Shown: positions 34,473-43,745, counted from the stretch's first letter. The stretch: 53,892 nucleotides of DNA from CAJJDF01 sp965655625 (GCA_965655625.1 CBFHHA010000012.1:1-53892); one strand, 5' to 3'. A program made the numbers and translations. Notes: generated by a model from the sequence alone, not told the origin.

Positions 34473-35294
34473 ATGAACATCAACAAAATAATGGTGGCTT
34501 CAGATTTCACCTCGGTGTCAGACAATGCTATAGACCATGCACTCAAGTTAGCCCAAGCAACATCAGGAGAGGTTTTTGTGCTACACGTAGCAAGAGAATT
34601 GGCAGAGGTAAACACTGCAAAAATAAAATTAGCCAAACAAATTGCTGACAGAAATCCCGGTGAAACAACGACCCATGTTGTGGTAAAAATTGGAAATTTC
34701 ATTACGGAAATTGGAAAAGCAGCTAGCGAAGAAGGAGCCCAACTTATTATGATGGGAACTCATGGACCAAGAGGTTTTATACAAACTGTAACAGGTGGAG
34801 ATGCAATGAAGGTAGTTTCCCATTCAGAAAAACCATTTATTGTTGTACAAGAAAAAGGAATAAAGGAAACGGGATATGATGAGATCGTTGTTCCTTTGGA
34901 CATGACAGAAGATTCGAAACAAAAATTGGATGAAGTTGCGGACATCGCAAAGTATTTCGGCTCCAAAGTACACATAATTGCAAAGCACGAAACAGATAAT
35001 TCGTTGTACACAAAATTGAAAAACAATGTGCTGTTTGCGAAAAAATACTTCCTGGAGAAAGGCGTAGATTTTAATATTGTGATTACCGAACCAAAGACTG
35101 ATTTCGAAAAAGAAATTATCAAATATGCGAAAGAAAATGACGCTGATTTGATTGCGATAATTAATTCTTTGAAATGGAATATTTTTGGAAGCTTGTTTGC
35201 ATCCAGAAGAGAAGAGCAAATCATCACAAACAAAGAACAAATTCCGGTATTGTGTGTAAACCCAATTGACGTAAAGTCTGGATACTCAATGTAA
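34473..35294 (+). CDS. universal stress protein, tandem UspA domains
   Basis: The 273-residue protein contains two Usp domains in tandem. The first (1-140) opens with INKIMVASDFTSVSDNAIDHAL and has the G-2x-G-9x-G-type loop in MMGTHGPRGFIQTVTGG, followed by VVSHSEKPFIVVQ. The second (about 150-273) is more divergent and ends IPVLCVNPIDVKSG without a clear nucleotide loop. Usp proteins help survival during stress and some bind ATP. The gene stands between divergent uvrC and the dehydrogenase, with its own promoter and terminator. Its specific role is unknown. Confidence 0.9.
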   Translation: MNINKIMVASDFTSVSDNAIDHALKLAQATSGEVFVLHVARELAEVNTAKIKLAKQIADRNPGETTTHVVVKIGNFITEIGKAASEEGAQLIMMGTHGPRGFIQTVTGGDAMKVVSHSEKPFIVVQEKGIKETGYDEIVVPLDMTEDSKQKLDEVADIAKYFGSKVHIIAKHETDNSLYTKLKNNVLFAKKYFLEKGVDFNIVITEPKTDFEKEIIKYAKENDADLIAIINSLKWNIFGSLFASRREEQIITNKEQIPVLCVNPIDVKSGYSM

Positions 35295-35317
35295 TGAAAA
35301 GATAACAAAGAAAACTA

Positions 35318-35350
35318 AAAACCGTTGGGACAAAATCCTAACGGTTTTTT
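35318..35350 (+). terminator. rho-independent terminator after the universal stress protein gene
   Basis: Arms AAAACCGTTGGGA (35318-35330) and TCCTAACGGTTTT (35336-35348), with one G-T pair, surround a 5-base loop and continue into a T tract. Confidence 0.8.
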
Positions 35351-35422
35351 TTCATCTTAACTTATTGTGAAAGATTGAAGGAATACTTGGTACAAAGTGG
35401 TTCTTTTACTACTTTCGGTAAT

Positions 35423-35430
35423 TATTTTTG
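35423..35430 (+). promoter_or_regulatory. -7 element TATTTTTG for the dehydrogenase/nhaD unit
   Basis: Exact TAnnTTTG match predicting a start near 35434 and a leader of about 30 nt before the ATG at 35464. This supports that ATG over an upstream in-frame TTG at 35428. Confidence 0.45.
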
Positions 35431-35463
35431 ACTGCCTATTTTGTCAATAAAAACAAACCATTA

Positions 35464-36696
35464 ATGAAAGACTTATTAGATAAATTTGAAAACAAACAAC
35501 CAGAAATTGTTTTTGAATGGAAAGATTCAGAAACAGAAGCTGAAGGATGGGTAGTCATCAACTCATTGAGAGGCGGTGCAGCCGGTGGAGGTACAAGAAT
35601 GAGAATTGGATTAGATAAGCACGAAGTTACTTCATTGGCAAAAACAATGGAAGTAAAATTTTCTGTGTCGGGACCCGCAATTGGTGGAGCCAAGTCGGGA
35701 ATTAACTTTGACCCAAATGACCCAAGAAAAGAAGGAGTACTTAAAAGATGGTACCATGCGGTAGCACCTTTATTAAAAAATTATTACGGAACAGGAGGAG
35801 ATTTAAATGTAGATGAAATTCATGAAGTAATTCCTATGACCGAAGAGTGTGGAGTGTGGCACCCGCAAGAAGGAGTGTTTAACGGACACTTTCAGCCAAC
35901 AGAACCCCAAAAAATTCACAGAATAGGACAATTGCGAAGAGGAGTTTTGCAAGTAATAGAAGATGAAAATTACACTCCAAAAGCAGCAAATAAATATGTA
36001 GTGGCCGACATGATTACCGGATGGGGAGTTGCTGAATCAGTCAAACACTTTTACGACATTTACGGTGGTGACCTAGCCGGAAAAAGAGTCATTGTTCAAG
36101 GATGGGGAAATGTAGGTTCTGCAGGAGCCTATTATTTGGCACAAAGTGGAGCGAAAATAGTTGGAATCATTGATAGAGACGGAGGTCTTATCAATGAAGA
36201 AGGATTTTCTTTGGAAGAAATCAGAGAATTGTTTTTGACCAAAAAAGGAAATGCTCTTTCTCACCCAGACATGATTCCATTTGCCGAAATCAATGAGAAA
36301 ATATGGGAATTAAATGCGGAAGTTTTCATTCCGTGTGCAGCCTCTAGGTTGATTAAAAAAGACCAAGTAGACAGTATGATTAACTCCGGAATGGAAGTGA
36401 TTGCTTGCGGTGCCAATGTACCTTTTGCCGACCAAGAAATTTTCTTTGGACCAATTGCAGAATACACAGACAGCAAAATAAGTATCGTTCCAGATTTCAT
36501 TTCCAACTGCGGAATGGCGAGAGTATTTGCATATTTAATGTCCAATGATTTACCCCCAGTAATGACCGATGCATCAATTTTTGAGGATACTTCGAGCATT
36601 ATTAAAGAAGCGATACAAAAAACTTACAACGTGTCTAATTCGAAAACAAACATGGCAAAAACTGCTTTCGAAATAGCTTTGAATCAACTAATCTAA
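35464..36696 (+). CDS. Glu/Leu/Phe/Val-type amino-acid dehydrogenase
   Basis: The 410-residue NAD(P)-dependent enzyme deaminates an amino acid to its 2-oxo acid. Typical sites are RGGAAGGGTRMR, the catalytic-Lys region GPAIGGAKSGINFDP, GTGGDLNVDE, and the nucleotide-binding VIVQGWGNVGSAGA (about 203-216). The C-terminal CAASRLI and ISNCGMARVFAYLM also match. Its divergence from classical glutamate dehydrogenase makes the substrate uncertain; leucine/valine or glutamate are candidates. It lies 13 bp upstream of nhaD and is probably co-transcribed. Confidence 0.9.
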   Translation: MKDLLDKFENKQPEIVFEWKDSETEAEGWVVINSLRGGAAGGGTRMRIGLDKHEVTSLAKTMEVKFSVSGPAIGGAKSGINFDPNDPRKEGVLKRWYHAVAPLLKNYYGTGGDLNVDEIHEVIPMTEECGVWHPQEGVFNGHFQPTEPQKIHRIGQLRRGVLQVIEDENYTPKAANKYVVADMITGWGVAESVKHFYDIYGGDLAGKRVIVQGWGNVGSAGAYYLAQSGAKIVGIIDRDGGLINEEGFSLEEIRELFLTKKGNALSHPDMIPFAEINEKIWELNAEVFIPCAASRLIKKDQVDSMINSGMEVIACGANVPFADQEIFFGPIAEYTDSKISIVPDFISNCGMARVFAYLMSNDLPPVMTDASIFEDTSSIIKEAIQKTYNVSNSKTNMAKTAFEIALNQLI

Positions 36697-36709
36697 CAAA
36701 AACAAAACC

Positions 36710-37999
36710 ATGGAATTAGCAGTAGTCGTAATATTTATACTGGGTTATTTAGCCATAACCCTTGAACATAATTTAAAAATTGACAAACTTGTACCTGCAC
36801 TCCTCATGATGGGAGCTGCCTGGGCAGTTGTGGCCGTTTCTCACCTTCCTGTATTTGAAATTACAGAACACGGAAAAGAAGCTTCAAGCATGGAAGCCGT
36901 TCTTCTCCATCACTTTGGAAAAACCTGTGAAATCCTGATTTTCTTAATAGGAGCCATGACCATTGTAGAAATCATAGATTATTTTGATGGATTTGCTACC
37001 ATTAAAAAGTTCATCAAAACAAACAAAAAAAGAACACTTCTTTGGATCGTTGCTATCCTCGCATTTATTCTTTCAGCAATCATTGATAACCTAACAGCAA
37101 CCATTGTATTGATAACAATATTGAGAAAACTTGTCACAAGCAAGGAGGACAGAATGTGGTTTGCAGGAATGATTATCATTACGGCAAACGCAGGTGGTGC
37201 CTGGTCTCCTATTGGTGATGTTACCACTACAATGCTTTGGATGGGAGAAAAAGTTACTACTCTCCACTTAATCGAATACTTGATACTGCCTTCTTTGGCT
37301 TGTATGGCTTTACCAACTTTAATCGCTAGTTATTTAACGGCATTTAAGGGAGAATTTGAAGCGCCAGCGGCCGAAGGTGACACGAACAAATACGGGGCAA
37401 GAATGTTGTATATCGGTTTACTGTTGATCGTTGCAGTTCCTGTTTTTAAAACTCTAACTCACCTTCCTCCCTACATGGGAATGATGCTCTCATTAGGAAT
37501 TTTCACCATTTTTGCTGAATTCTTTAGTAGCCGTAACTTTAGTCATGGCGCTATTGAAAGTCATCACAGCCCCGTTCACAAAGCGTTAGGAAAAATAGAA
37601 ATGCCTAGTTTATTGTTTTTCTTGGGAATATTGATGACAGTAGCCGCTTTAGAATCACTGGGAATGATTTTAGATTTTGGAGACAGTGTAGTGAAGAGCA
37701 TTGGAATCAACCCATTTATCTTAATCATAGGAGGAGCCTCTGCGATTGTAGACAACGTTCCATTGGTTGCGGCAAGTATGGGAATGTTTCCAAACATGAT
37801 AATGGATGCTCCAGAATGGCATTTGATTGCCTATGCAGCCGGAACGGGAGGAAGTATGCTCATCATTGGATCTGCAGCTGGAGTAGTAGCTATGGGAATG
37901 GAGAAAATTTCATTTTTCTGGTACTTACAAAAAATCGCTTGGTTAGCCTTAGTAGGTTACTTAGCAGGTATCGGAGTCTTTTATGTGATGCATTTGTAA
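36710..37999 (+). CDS. nhaD: NhaD-type Na+/H+ antiporter
   Basis: The 429-residue protein has about 11-13 membrane helices and the ArsB/NhaD permease pattern. Conserved NhaD stretches include ILSAIIDNLTATIVL, ITANAGGAWSPIGDVTTTMLW, and SAIVDNVPLVAASMGMF, whose Asp and Asn residues form the ion path. NhaD exports Na+ or Li+ in exchange for protons, supporting salt and alkali tolerance, which fits a marine or brackish lifestyle. It follows the amino-acid dehydrogenase by 13 bp. Length is typical. Confidence 0.93.
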   Translation: MELAVVVIFILGYLAITLEHNLKIDKLVPALLMMGAAWAVVAVSHLPVFEITEHGKEASSMEAVLLHHFGKTCEILIFLIGAMTIVEIIDYFDGFATIKKFIKTNKKRTLLWIVAILAFILSAIIDNLTATIVLITILRKLVTSKEDRMWFAGMIIITANAGGAWSPIGDVTTTMLWMGEKVTTLHLIEYLILPSLACMALPTLIASYLTAFKGEFEAPAAEGDTNKYGARMLYIGLLLIVAVPVFKTLTHLPPYMGMMLSLGIFTIFAEFFSSRNFSHGAIESHHSPVHKALGKIEMPSLLFFLGILMTVAALESLGMILDFGDSVVKSIGINPFILIIGGASAIVDNVPLVAASMGMFPNMIMDAPEWHLIAYAAGTGGSMLIIGSAAGVVAMGMEKISFFWYLQKIAWLALVGYLAGIGVFYVMHL

Positions 38000-38261
38000 C
38001 CATCAGAACTAACTTTTCCTAATCCAAATTATCACTCTATCAATTGATTTTCTCGTTTTCTAGTCAATCAGCTATTGGCAGAGGTTGGCCTATTAGAACA
38101 TAGTTAAAACTAAAGGTATGAACCTTCCTATCAATGTTTTAGAGCCTATTTCTAGGAGAAAGATCACGCACCGAAATTATCTTGAAAGAAGCAAAATGCA
38201 TGGGGCTTTCAGCGAAGTCTCTATCTCGTTAAACCAGCCAAGGAAAGGACCATCAAAACAA
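38000..38261. other. intergenic stretch between nhaD and the dnaA terminator
   Basis: The nhaD-dnaA gap is 322 bp long. It holds an open frame from 38118 that reads through the terminator hairpin and encodes an Arg/Lys-rich, non-conserved peptide. I do not consider it a gene. No promoter, tRNA or repeat was recognised in this part. Confidence 0.4.
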
Positions 38262-38295
38262 AAAAAGACCTTTTGCATACACAAAAGGTCTTTTT
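38262..38295. terminator. bidirectional terminator between nhaD and dnaA
   Basis: Arms AAAAAGACCTTTTG (38262-38275) and CAAAAGGTCTTTTT (38282-38295) are perfect, with a 6-base loop and flanking A and T tracts. It can end dnaA transcripts (minus) and nhaD readthrough (plus). Confidence 0.8.
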
Positions 38296-38321
38296 ACTAT
38301 TTCAATTTCTATCTATCTTTT

Positions 38322-39752
38322 TTAAGATAAGTTCAGTTTCTTGTCTAAATCTGTAATATATTTTCTAAAATGTTTGTCGGTATCTTGAAGATTGTTGACA
38401 GTCTTACAGGCATGCAATACTGTGGCATGATCTTTTCCTCCACATTGCATCCCAATACTTGCCAATGACGATTTGGTCAATTTCTTGGAGAAATACATAG
38501 AAATCTGTCTTGCCTGAACGATTTCTCGCTTTCTTGTTTTAGATTTCATAAGTTCTACAGGCATATTAAAATAATCGGAAACAACTTTTTGTATGTAATC
38601 GATAGAAACTTCCCGTGCTGTGTTTTTAACGAACTTATCAATCATTTGTTTGGCCAAATCAAGCGTTACCGCTTTTTTGTTCAATGAGGACTGGGCAATT
38701 AGTGATATCAAGGCACCTTCTAATTCCCTCACGTTGGTTGTAATACTGTATGCCAAGTATTCAATTACATCTTCTGGAAGTTCAATACCATCTTGGTACA
38801 TTTTCTTTTTCAGAATCGCTATTCTTGTTTCTAGATCTGGCGACTGCAAATCTGCTGAAAGCCCCCATTTGAAGCGTGAAAGTAATCTTTGCTCAACACC
38901 TTGCATGTCAACTGGTGCCTTGTCTGAGGTGAGTATAATTTGTTTACCCGTTTGATGAAGGTGATTAAAGATATGGAAAAATACATCCTGGGTCTTTTCT
39001 TTGCCTGCCAAAAACTGAATATCGTCAATAATCAAGACATCAATCATTTGATAAAAATGAATAAAGTCATTGGTTTCGTTGTTCTTTACAGCATCAATAA
39101 ATTGGTGGGTAAATCTTTCTGAAGAAACGTACAACACAATTTTCTCCGGATTATTATTTTTTATTTCAATTCCTATGGAATGCGCCAAGTGAGTTTTACC
39201 CAAACCAACTCCTCCATACAACAACAAAGGGTTAAAGGAGGTGCCTCCTGGTTTGCTAGCTACCGCATATCCTGCAGAACGAGCTAATCTGTTACATTCT
39301 CCTTCAATGAAGTTTTCAAAAGTGTAAGAAGAATTAAGGTTTGCATCTACGTTAATTTTCTTCAGGCCTGGAATAACAAATGGATTCCGTATCGCACTTT
39401 TGTTCACATTCAACGGAACATTGATTGATTTATTCTTTAATGAATTGTTTGTTTTTGCTGGGAAATTTACCGTGTAGGGTTTTGCATTTTTCTGGTTTTT
39501 ATCCATTACTATGCTGTACTCCAGTCTTCCTTCCTGACCTATTACTCTTTTTATTGTTTTTTTTAACAATGAAATGTAATGCTCCTCTAACCATTCGTAA
39601 AAGAAATGGGTTGGAACTTGAATAGTCAACACATCGCTTTTCAATTTTACCGGCACTATTGGTTCAAACCAAGTCTTGTATCCTTGTAGACTAATATTGT
39701 CCTTGATTACGCTAAGACAATCTTCCCAAACAGTTACATGGTTTTTTTTCAT
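38322..39752 (-). CDS. dnaA: chromosomal replication initiator protein DnaA
   Basis: DnaA melts the origin and loads the helicase. The 476-residue protein has N-terminal domain I (WEDCLSVIKDNISLQGYKTWF), a linker, the AAA+ domain with Walker A GGVGLGKTH (180-188) and Walker B VLIIDDIQFLAGK, and the C-terminal DNA-binding domain with CGGKDHATVLHACK. Length is normal. The usual dnaA neighbours (dnaN, recF) are absent, as is common in Bacteroidota, and no cluster of TTATCCACA boxes was seen beside it. Thus oriC is probably not in the adjacent gaps. Confidence 0.97.
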   Translation of the reverse strand: MKKNHVTVWEDCLSVIKDNISLQGYKTWFEPIVPVKLKSDVLTIQVPTHFFYEWLEEHYISLLKKTIKRVIGQEGRLEYSIVMDKNQKNAKPYTVNFPAKTNNSLKNKSINVPLNVNKSAIRNPFVIPGLKKINVDANLNSSYTFENFIEGECNRLARSAGYAVASKPGGTSFNPLLLYGGVGLGKTHLAHSIGIEIKNNNPEKIVLYVSSERFTHQFIDAVKNNETNDFIHFYQMIDVLIIDDIQFLAGKEKTQDVFFHIFNHLHQTGKQIILTSDKAPVDMQGVEQRLLSRFKWGLSADLQSPDLETRIAILKKKMYQDGIELPEDVIEYLAYSITTNVRELEGALISLIAQSSLNKKAVTLDLAKQMIDKFVKNTAREVSIDYIQKVVSDYFNMPVELMKSKTRKREIVQARQISMYFSKKLTKSSLASIGMQCGGKDHATVLHACKTVNNLQDTDKHFRKYITDLDKKLNLS

Positions 39753-39880
39753 AGTAGTTATTCCTCTAAAAAAGTTATCGTTTTATTTAAAAAAATGTCT
39801 TGGGTTTCAAAAACAGCTATTAAAATGTGAACCATTTTAACATTTTCGTTGGAGTTTAAAACCCCCTCCGTAAGACTTAA

Positions 39881-39911
39881 CAAATATTGACAAAAAAAAG
39901 TTTAAAACAAA
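39881..39911 (-). promoter_or_regulatory. possible dnaA promoter, TTTG-N19-AATATTTG
   Basis: On the minus strand TTTG (39908-39911) is 19 bases from AATATTTG (39881-39888), one mismatch from TAnnTTTG. It would give dnaA a long leader of about 125 nt, and the 204-bp gap to the 5'-nucleotidase gene contains no better candidate. Confidence 0.3.
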
Positions 39912-39956
39912 ATCGTTTTGCTATTGCATAGTAACTTTTTTTTTAGGGTGTCGGTT

Positions 39957-40889
39957 TTATTTTATCTCAATAAATCCTTTATTCGTTTCTATCAAATTTA
40001 GTCTTTTTTTCGACAACAAACTAAAATAAAAATCAACCTTTCCCAAATGAATACCTGCCCAACCTACTTGATTGATTAAAACCTCCTTTCCTTTGCTATT
40101 ACTGGTAATTTCAGCTCTTTCCATAAAGGTGTGAGTGTGACCTCCTAGAATCAAATCTATTCCAGAAGTTCGTTTCGCTAATTGTACATCAGATACTTTC
40201 TCACTGTCATAATTATACCCCAAGTGAGAAAGGCAAATTACTAAATCACAACCGTGCTCATGTCGTAATAATGTAGCATACTCGTTAGCGACTTTAACTG
40301 GGTTTTTATAAACAGTTTTTCCGAACAGCTTTTTATCAACTAATCCATCCAATTCAATTCCTAGACCAAAAACACCAATTTTCACTCCTTCTTTCTTAAA
40401 AATCTTGAAAGGCAAAGTTTGATTATGAAGAATCGTATCCGAAAAATCGTAATTACTACAAATAAATGGAAAATTTGCATGTTTTTTTACCGCTAAAAAA
40501 CCATCCATTCCATTATCAAAGTCATGATTCCCCATAGTAGCCGCATCGTAGCCCATTTTACTCATTAATTTCAACTCGAGCTCTCCATCGTATAAATTAA
40601 AGTAGGGTGTACCCTGAAATATATCGCCACAATCAAACAACAAAGTATTTTTATTCTCTTTGCGATGTTTTTGAATAATCGTATACCTGTTTTGAACACC
40701 TCCTTTTCCTGGATATCTTTTGTGATTATCTGGAAATGGATCAATGTGACTATGCACATCATTTGTGTGTAAAATACTAATTTTCACAGCCTCTCCGCTT
40801 TCGAGCATATCACCTACAACAGAATGTGTGAGTGGTGCAACTCCTGCCGCTATGAGCGAACGTTGTAAAAACTTCCTCCTAGTTAGCAT
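39957..40889 (-). CDS. 5'-nucleotidase-type metallophosphatase, catalytic half
   Basis: The 310-residue protein starts with a twin-arginine-like signal (TRRKFLQRSLIAAG). It has the metallophosphatase motifs of the UshA family: HTNDVHSH (about 41-48), GDIFQG, GNHDFDNG and GGHTHTF. These bind the two metals that hydrolyse nucleotides or related phosphate esters in the periplasm. The substrate-binding C-terminal domain of UshA is missing here and is encoded by the adjacent upstream gene, with which it overlaps by 11 bp. The two probably work together. Confidence 0.9.
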   Translation of the reverse strand: MLTRRKFLQRSLIAAGVAPLTHSVVGDMLESGEAVKISILHTNDVHSHIDPFPDNHKRYPGKGGVQNRYTIIQKHRKENKNTLLFDCGDIFQGTPYFNLYDGELELKLMSKMGYDAATMGNHDFDNGMDGFLAVKKHANFPFICSNYDFSDTILHNQTLPFKIFKKEGVKIGVFGLGIELDGLVDKKLFGKTVYKNPVKVANEYATLLRHEHGCDLVICLSHLGYNYDSEKVSDVQLAKRTSGIDLILGGHTHTFMERAEITSNSKGKEVLINQVGWAGIHLGKVDFYFSLLSKKRLNLIETNKGFIEIK

Positions 40890-41655
40890 AGCGTATTCTT
40901 TTATCTAGATTAGCAGTAATTTTCTTGTCTTTTTCACTGAGGTCTTTCATCTCTTCCAAGATGGCATCTCTCAATTTTAAGTTGAGTTTTTCTACTTTGA
41001 GTGAGGAAAGAAAGAAACTCATGTTGTCGCCTCCATTTGCCAAATAATCTGTAGTAATTACTTTATATGTTCTTCCTTTCAGCCTACTGTCATCTACTAA
41101 CACCTCAATAGGAGTTTTGTCCAAGATCTCTACCAACACATTCCCAGAAACGGGCACTCCTTGTTTACGGGTACCATTTTTTACGGTTTTGACTGCGATA
41201 TATTCAAATAATTGAACCGTTTGCTCTACCGAAAGTGTCACAACCACGAGTTCATTTTCAAAAGGCATAATTTCAAACACTTTTCCTCGGGTTATTGCTC
41301 CTTTGGGCATAAAAGTTCTAAATCCACCGTTGTTCAGCAACACAAAATCTGCTGTATCTGAATACTGTTTCCCATACTTTTCATTTCCAAGTCGTAAGCA
41401 TAAGTCACAAATAAAATTACCCAGAGTTCCTTCGGGACTTCCGGTAGTCAATTCTTTTTCTGATTCACCAATTACGGTATTCATGGTTTTTTCTAATTCC
41501 TCTTTGTACGGGGCAATTATCTTTTCTGCCTCTCGGTTTTCACTTTGTTGGTTTACAACAGGGTAGTTTTCACTTTGCTTGTGCGAAATTACATGGCTTT
41601 TACATCCCGCAAAGAGCAAGATAAAAAGTAAATAAATGTATCGTAATTTTTTCAT
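40879..41655 (-). CDS. 5'-nucleotidase C-terminal domain lipoprotein
   Basis: The 258-residue protein has a lipoprotein signal with FAGC (C18). The rest is a 5'-nucleotidase C-terminal domain: LGNFICDLCL, FVLLNNGGFRTFMPKG, IMPFENELVVVTL and TDYLANGGDNM. In UshA-type enzymes this domain holds the nucleoside-binding Phe/Arg-rich pocket. Here it is a stand-alone gene immediately before the metallophosphatase gene (11-bp overlap), so the enzyme is split into two polypeptides. It begins at the last base of the E1 stop codon (TAATG overlap), so translation is coupled there too. Confidence 0.88.
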   Translation of the reverse strand: MKKLRYIYLLFILLFAGCKSHVISHKQSENYPVVNQQSENREAEKIIAPYKEELEKTMNTVIGESEKELTTGSPEGTLGNFICDLCLRLGNEKYGKQYSDTADFVLLNNGGFRTFMPKGAITRGKVFEIMPFENELVVVTLSVEQTVQLFEYIAVKTVKNGTRKQGVPVSGNVLVEILDKTPIEVLVDDSRLKGRTYKVITTDYLANGGDNMSFFLSSLKVEKLNLKLRDAILEEMKDLSEKDKKITANLDKRIRYAN

Positions 41656-43628
41656 TAATACTCTATTAGTTGTATAAGCGTGTACTGAAGCTCATCCAAT
41701 GGAAAAAAGTTTTGCTCTAGCTCAGCGGCAAAAGGAACAGGTGTATCAAGACTCCCAATTCTTTTGACCGGAGCATCCAAACTTTCAAAGCAGTTTTCGT
41801 TGATCAGTGTTGCAATTTCGGCACCAACACCACCAGTTGTGTTGGCTTCGTGCAATACAATTACCCGATTCGTTTTATTAACCGACTCGAAAATTGTTTC
41901 GGTATCAAGCGGATTAAGTGTGCGCAAATCAACAATTTCAATCGAAATTTCTGGATTTTTTTCTTGTAAACTTTCTGCCCATTTTACTCCTAAACCGTAA
42001 GTTATGATGGATATATCTTTTCCCTCCTTCACTACATTTGCTTTTCCGATTTCGATGGTAAAGTAGCCTTCCTCCACTTCTTCAGAAATGGATCGGTACA
42101 AGCCTTTATGCTCAAAAAACATAACTGGATTTGGATCTTCAAATGCGGCTAGCAACAAACCTTTTGCTTCTTTTGGAGAGGACGGATAAACGATTTTCAA
42201 CCCAGGTGTATGAAAAAACCAGCCTTCGGTACTTTGCGAGTGGAATGGACCTGCGGCCACTCCTGCTCCAGTTGGCATTCGAACCACCACATCCGCATTC
42301 TGACCCCAGCGATAATGAATTTTAGCAAGATTATTTACAATTTGGTTGAATCCAACAGTCACAAAATCGGAAAACTGCATTTCCATCATCGCCTTGTAAC
42401 CATTAATTGATAAACCGAGGGCAGCTCCCACTATAGCCGATTCGCACAATGGAGTGTTTCTTACCCTTTCTTTACCAAATTCTTCCAAAAAACCTTCTGT
42501 CGCCTTGAACACGCCTCCGTAATCCGCAATGTCTTGGCCCATCAATACCAGTTTTTCATGCTTGCGCATGGCTAATCTCATCGCGTCAGACACGGCATCA
42601 ATCAACCTCATTTCTCTTGTACTTCCTTCAGGATTTAAAGCGTGAAAATTTACTGGGGCGAACATATCTGTAAGCTCCAATTCTGTGTTTGGGCTGATTT
42701 TTTCAGTCTCGGTTGCTCTCTTAAAGCCTGCGGCTACTTCATTTGTGATCTCTTTCTTTATTTTTTCAATAAATTCCTTGTCAATCAATCCATTTTGGAG
42801 AAGGTACGATTCGTAATTTGCGACCGGATCCTTCTCTTCCCACTTTTCTATCAATCCTTCTGGGTAGTATTTCGTTCCCGATGCTTCTTCGTGCCCTCTT
42901 CTTCTGAATGTCATGCATTCAACCAAAACGGGACGCGGGTTGTTACTAATATCTTGTTTTATTTTCGAAATAGCCTCGTACACCTCAATGATATTGTTTC
43001 CATCGAGTTGAATTGCTTCCATTCCGTAACCTATTCCTTTGTCAATAAATTGCTTACAAGCAAACTGCTGATTAGAAGGGGTAGACAAACCCCACTGGTT
43101 GTTTTCGATTACAAAAATCACCGGTAACTTCCATACCGCAGCAACATTTAATGCTTCGTGAAAATCTCCTTCACTTGCGCCTCCATCCCCAGAAAACACC
43201 AGAGTGGCTTTTTTGTTCCCTTCCAGTAAATTTCCGAGTGCTATTCCGTCAGCAATACCCAATTGAGGACCAAGATGAGAAATCATCCCAACCAAATGGT
43301 GCGCTTTGGACCCAAAATGAAAAGATCGGTCTCTCCCTTTGGTAAATCCTCCATTTTTTCCTTGAAACTGCAAAAACAGCTGTTCAAACTCAATATTTCT
43401 TGCCGTAAACACTCCCAGATTTCTGTGCATAGGAAGGATAAATTCTTCTTCATCCATAGCGAGTGTGCAACCCACCGAAATTGCCTCTTGACCAATTCCA
43501 GAAAACCATTTAGATATTTTTCCTTGTCGCAAATAAATCAACATTTTCTCCTCAATCATACGAGGTGTAATAAGAGATCTGTAAAGCTTTAGCTGCGTTT
43601 CTTTGGGTAGGCTATTTGTGAAATCCAT
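41655..43628 (-). CDS. 2-oxoacid dehydrogenase E1, fused alpha and beta subunits
   Basis: The 657-residue protein joins both E1 chains. The alpha part (1 to about 320) has KISKWFSGIGQEAISVG and the thiamine-diphosphate motif GDGGASEGDFHEALN. The beta part (about 335-657) has LMGQDIADYGGVFKATEG and PSSPKEAKGLLLAAF. E1 decarboxylates a 2-oxo acid and transfers the acyl group to lipoyl-E2. The branched-chain type is most likely, but no E2 or E3 gene is nearby. Such fusions are common in Bacteroidota. The ATG at 43628 (MDFTNSLPKETQ) is chosen over 43703 because a -7 box sits between them. Confidence 0.93.
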   Translation of the reverse strand: MDFTNSLPKETQLKLYRSLITPRMIEEKMLIYLRQGKISKWFSGIGQEAISVGCTLAMDEEEFILPMHRNLGVFTARNIEFEQLFLQFQGKNGGFTKGRDRSFHFGSKAHHLVGMISHLGPQLGIADGIALGNLLEGNKKATLVFSGDGGASEGDFHEALNVAAVWKLPVIFVIENNQWGLSTPSNQQFACKQFIDKGIGYGMEAIQLDGNNIIEVYEAISKIKQDISNNPRPVLVECMTFRRRGHEEASGTKYYPEGLIEKWEEKDPVANYESYLLQNGLIDKEFIEKIKKEITNEVAAGFKRATETEKISPNTELELTDMFAPVNFHALNPEGSTREMRLIDAVSDAMRLAMRKHEKLVLMGQDIADYGGVFKATEGFLEEFGKERVRNTPLCESAIVGAALGLSINGYKAMMEMQFSDFVTVGFNQIVNNLAKIHYRWGQNADVVVRMPTGAGVAAGPFHSQSTEGWFFHTPGLKIVYPSSPKEAKGLLLAAFEDPNPVMFFEHKGLYRSISEEVEEGYFTIEIGKANVVKEGKDISIITYGLGVKWAESLQEKNPEISIEIVDLRTLNPLDTETIFESVNKTNRVIVLHEANTTGGVGAEIATLINENCFESLDAPVKRIGSLDTPVPFAAELEQNFFPLDELQYTLIQLIEY

Positions 43629-43646
43629 AAATTGTTTAATAATTAT

Positions 43647-43654
43647 CAAAGTTA
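43647..43654 (-). promoter_or_regulatory. -7 element TAACTTTG for the E1/5'-nucleotidase unit
   Basis: Minus-strand TAnnTTTG match with a predicted leader of about 15 nt to the ATG at 43628. Confidence 0.45.
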
Positions 43655-43714
43655 AAAGGCTTTGTGAAAAAAGGCGATTAATTAAAGAAAAATGTTGACT
43701 CAACTTGCAAATTC

Positions 43715-43742
43715 TTGTACTTTTAAATCTGACCTATATTTG
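43715..43742 (+). promoter_or_regulatory. promoter TTG-N17-TATATTTG, probably leaderless
   Basis: TTG (43715-43717) and TATATTTG (43735-43742) are 17 bases apart and match the consensus. The box ends 3 bases before the ATG at 43746, so transcription should begin at or very near the A of the start codon. Confidence 0.6.
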
Positions 43743-43745
43743 ATC

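Noticed and set aside
38118..38330. 70-codon open frame between nhaD and dnaA
   Set aside because: It reads through the terminator hairpin into the end of dnaA, is Arg/Lys-rich without a recognisable domain, and its last third is antisense to the terminator and dnaA.
38322..39956. Possible oriC next to dnaA
   Set aside because: Only isolated weak TTATC-like words are present in the gap; no cluster of DnaA boxes or AT-rich unwinding element was convincing.
43692..43745. Upstream start for the DUF1801-like gene
   Set aside because: The 18 extra codons cover the consensus promoter and lack family similarity.
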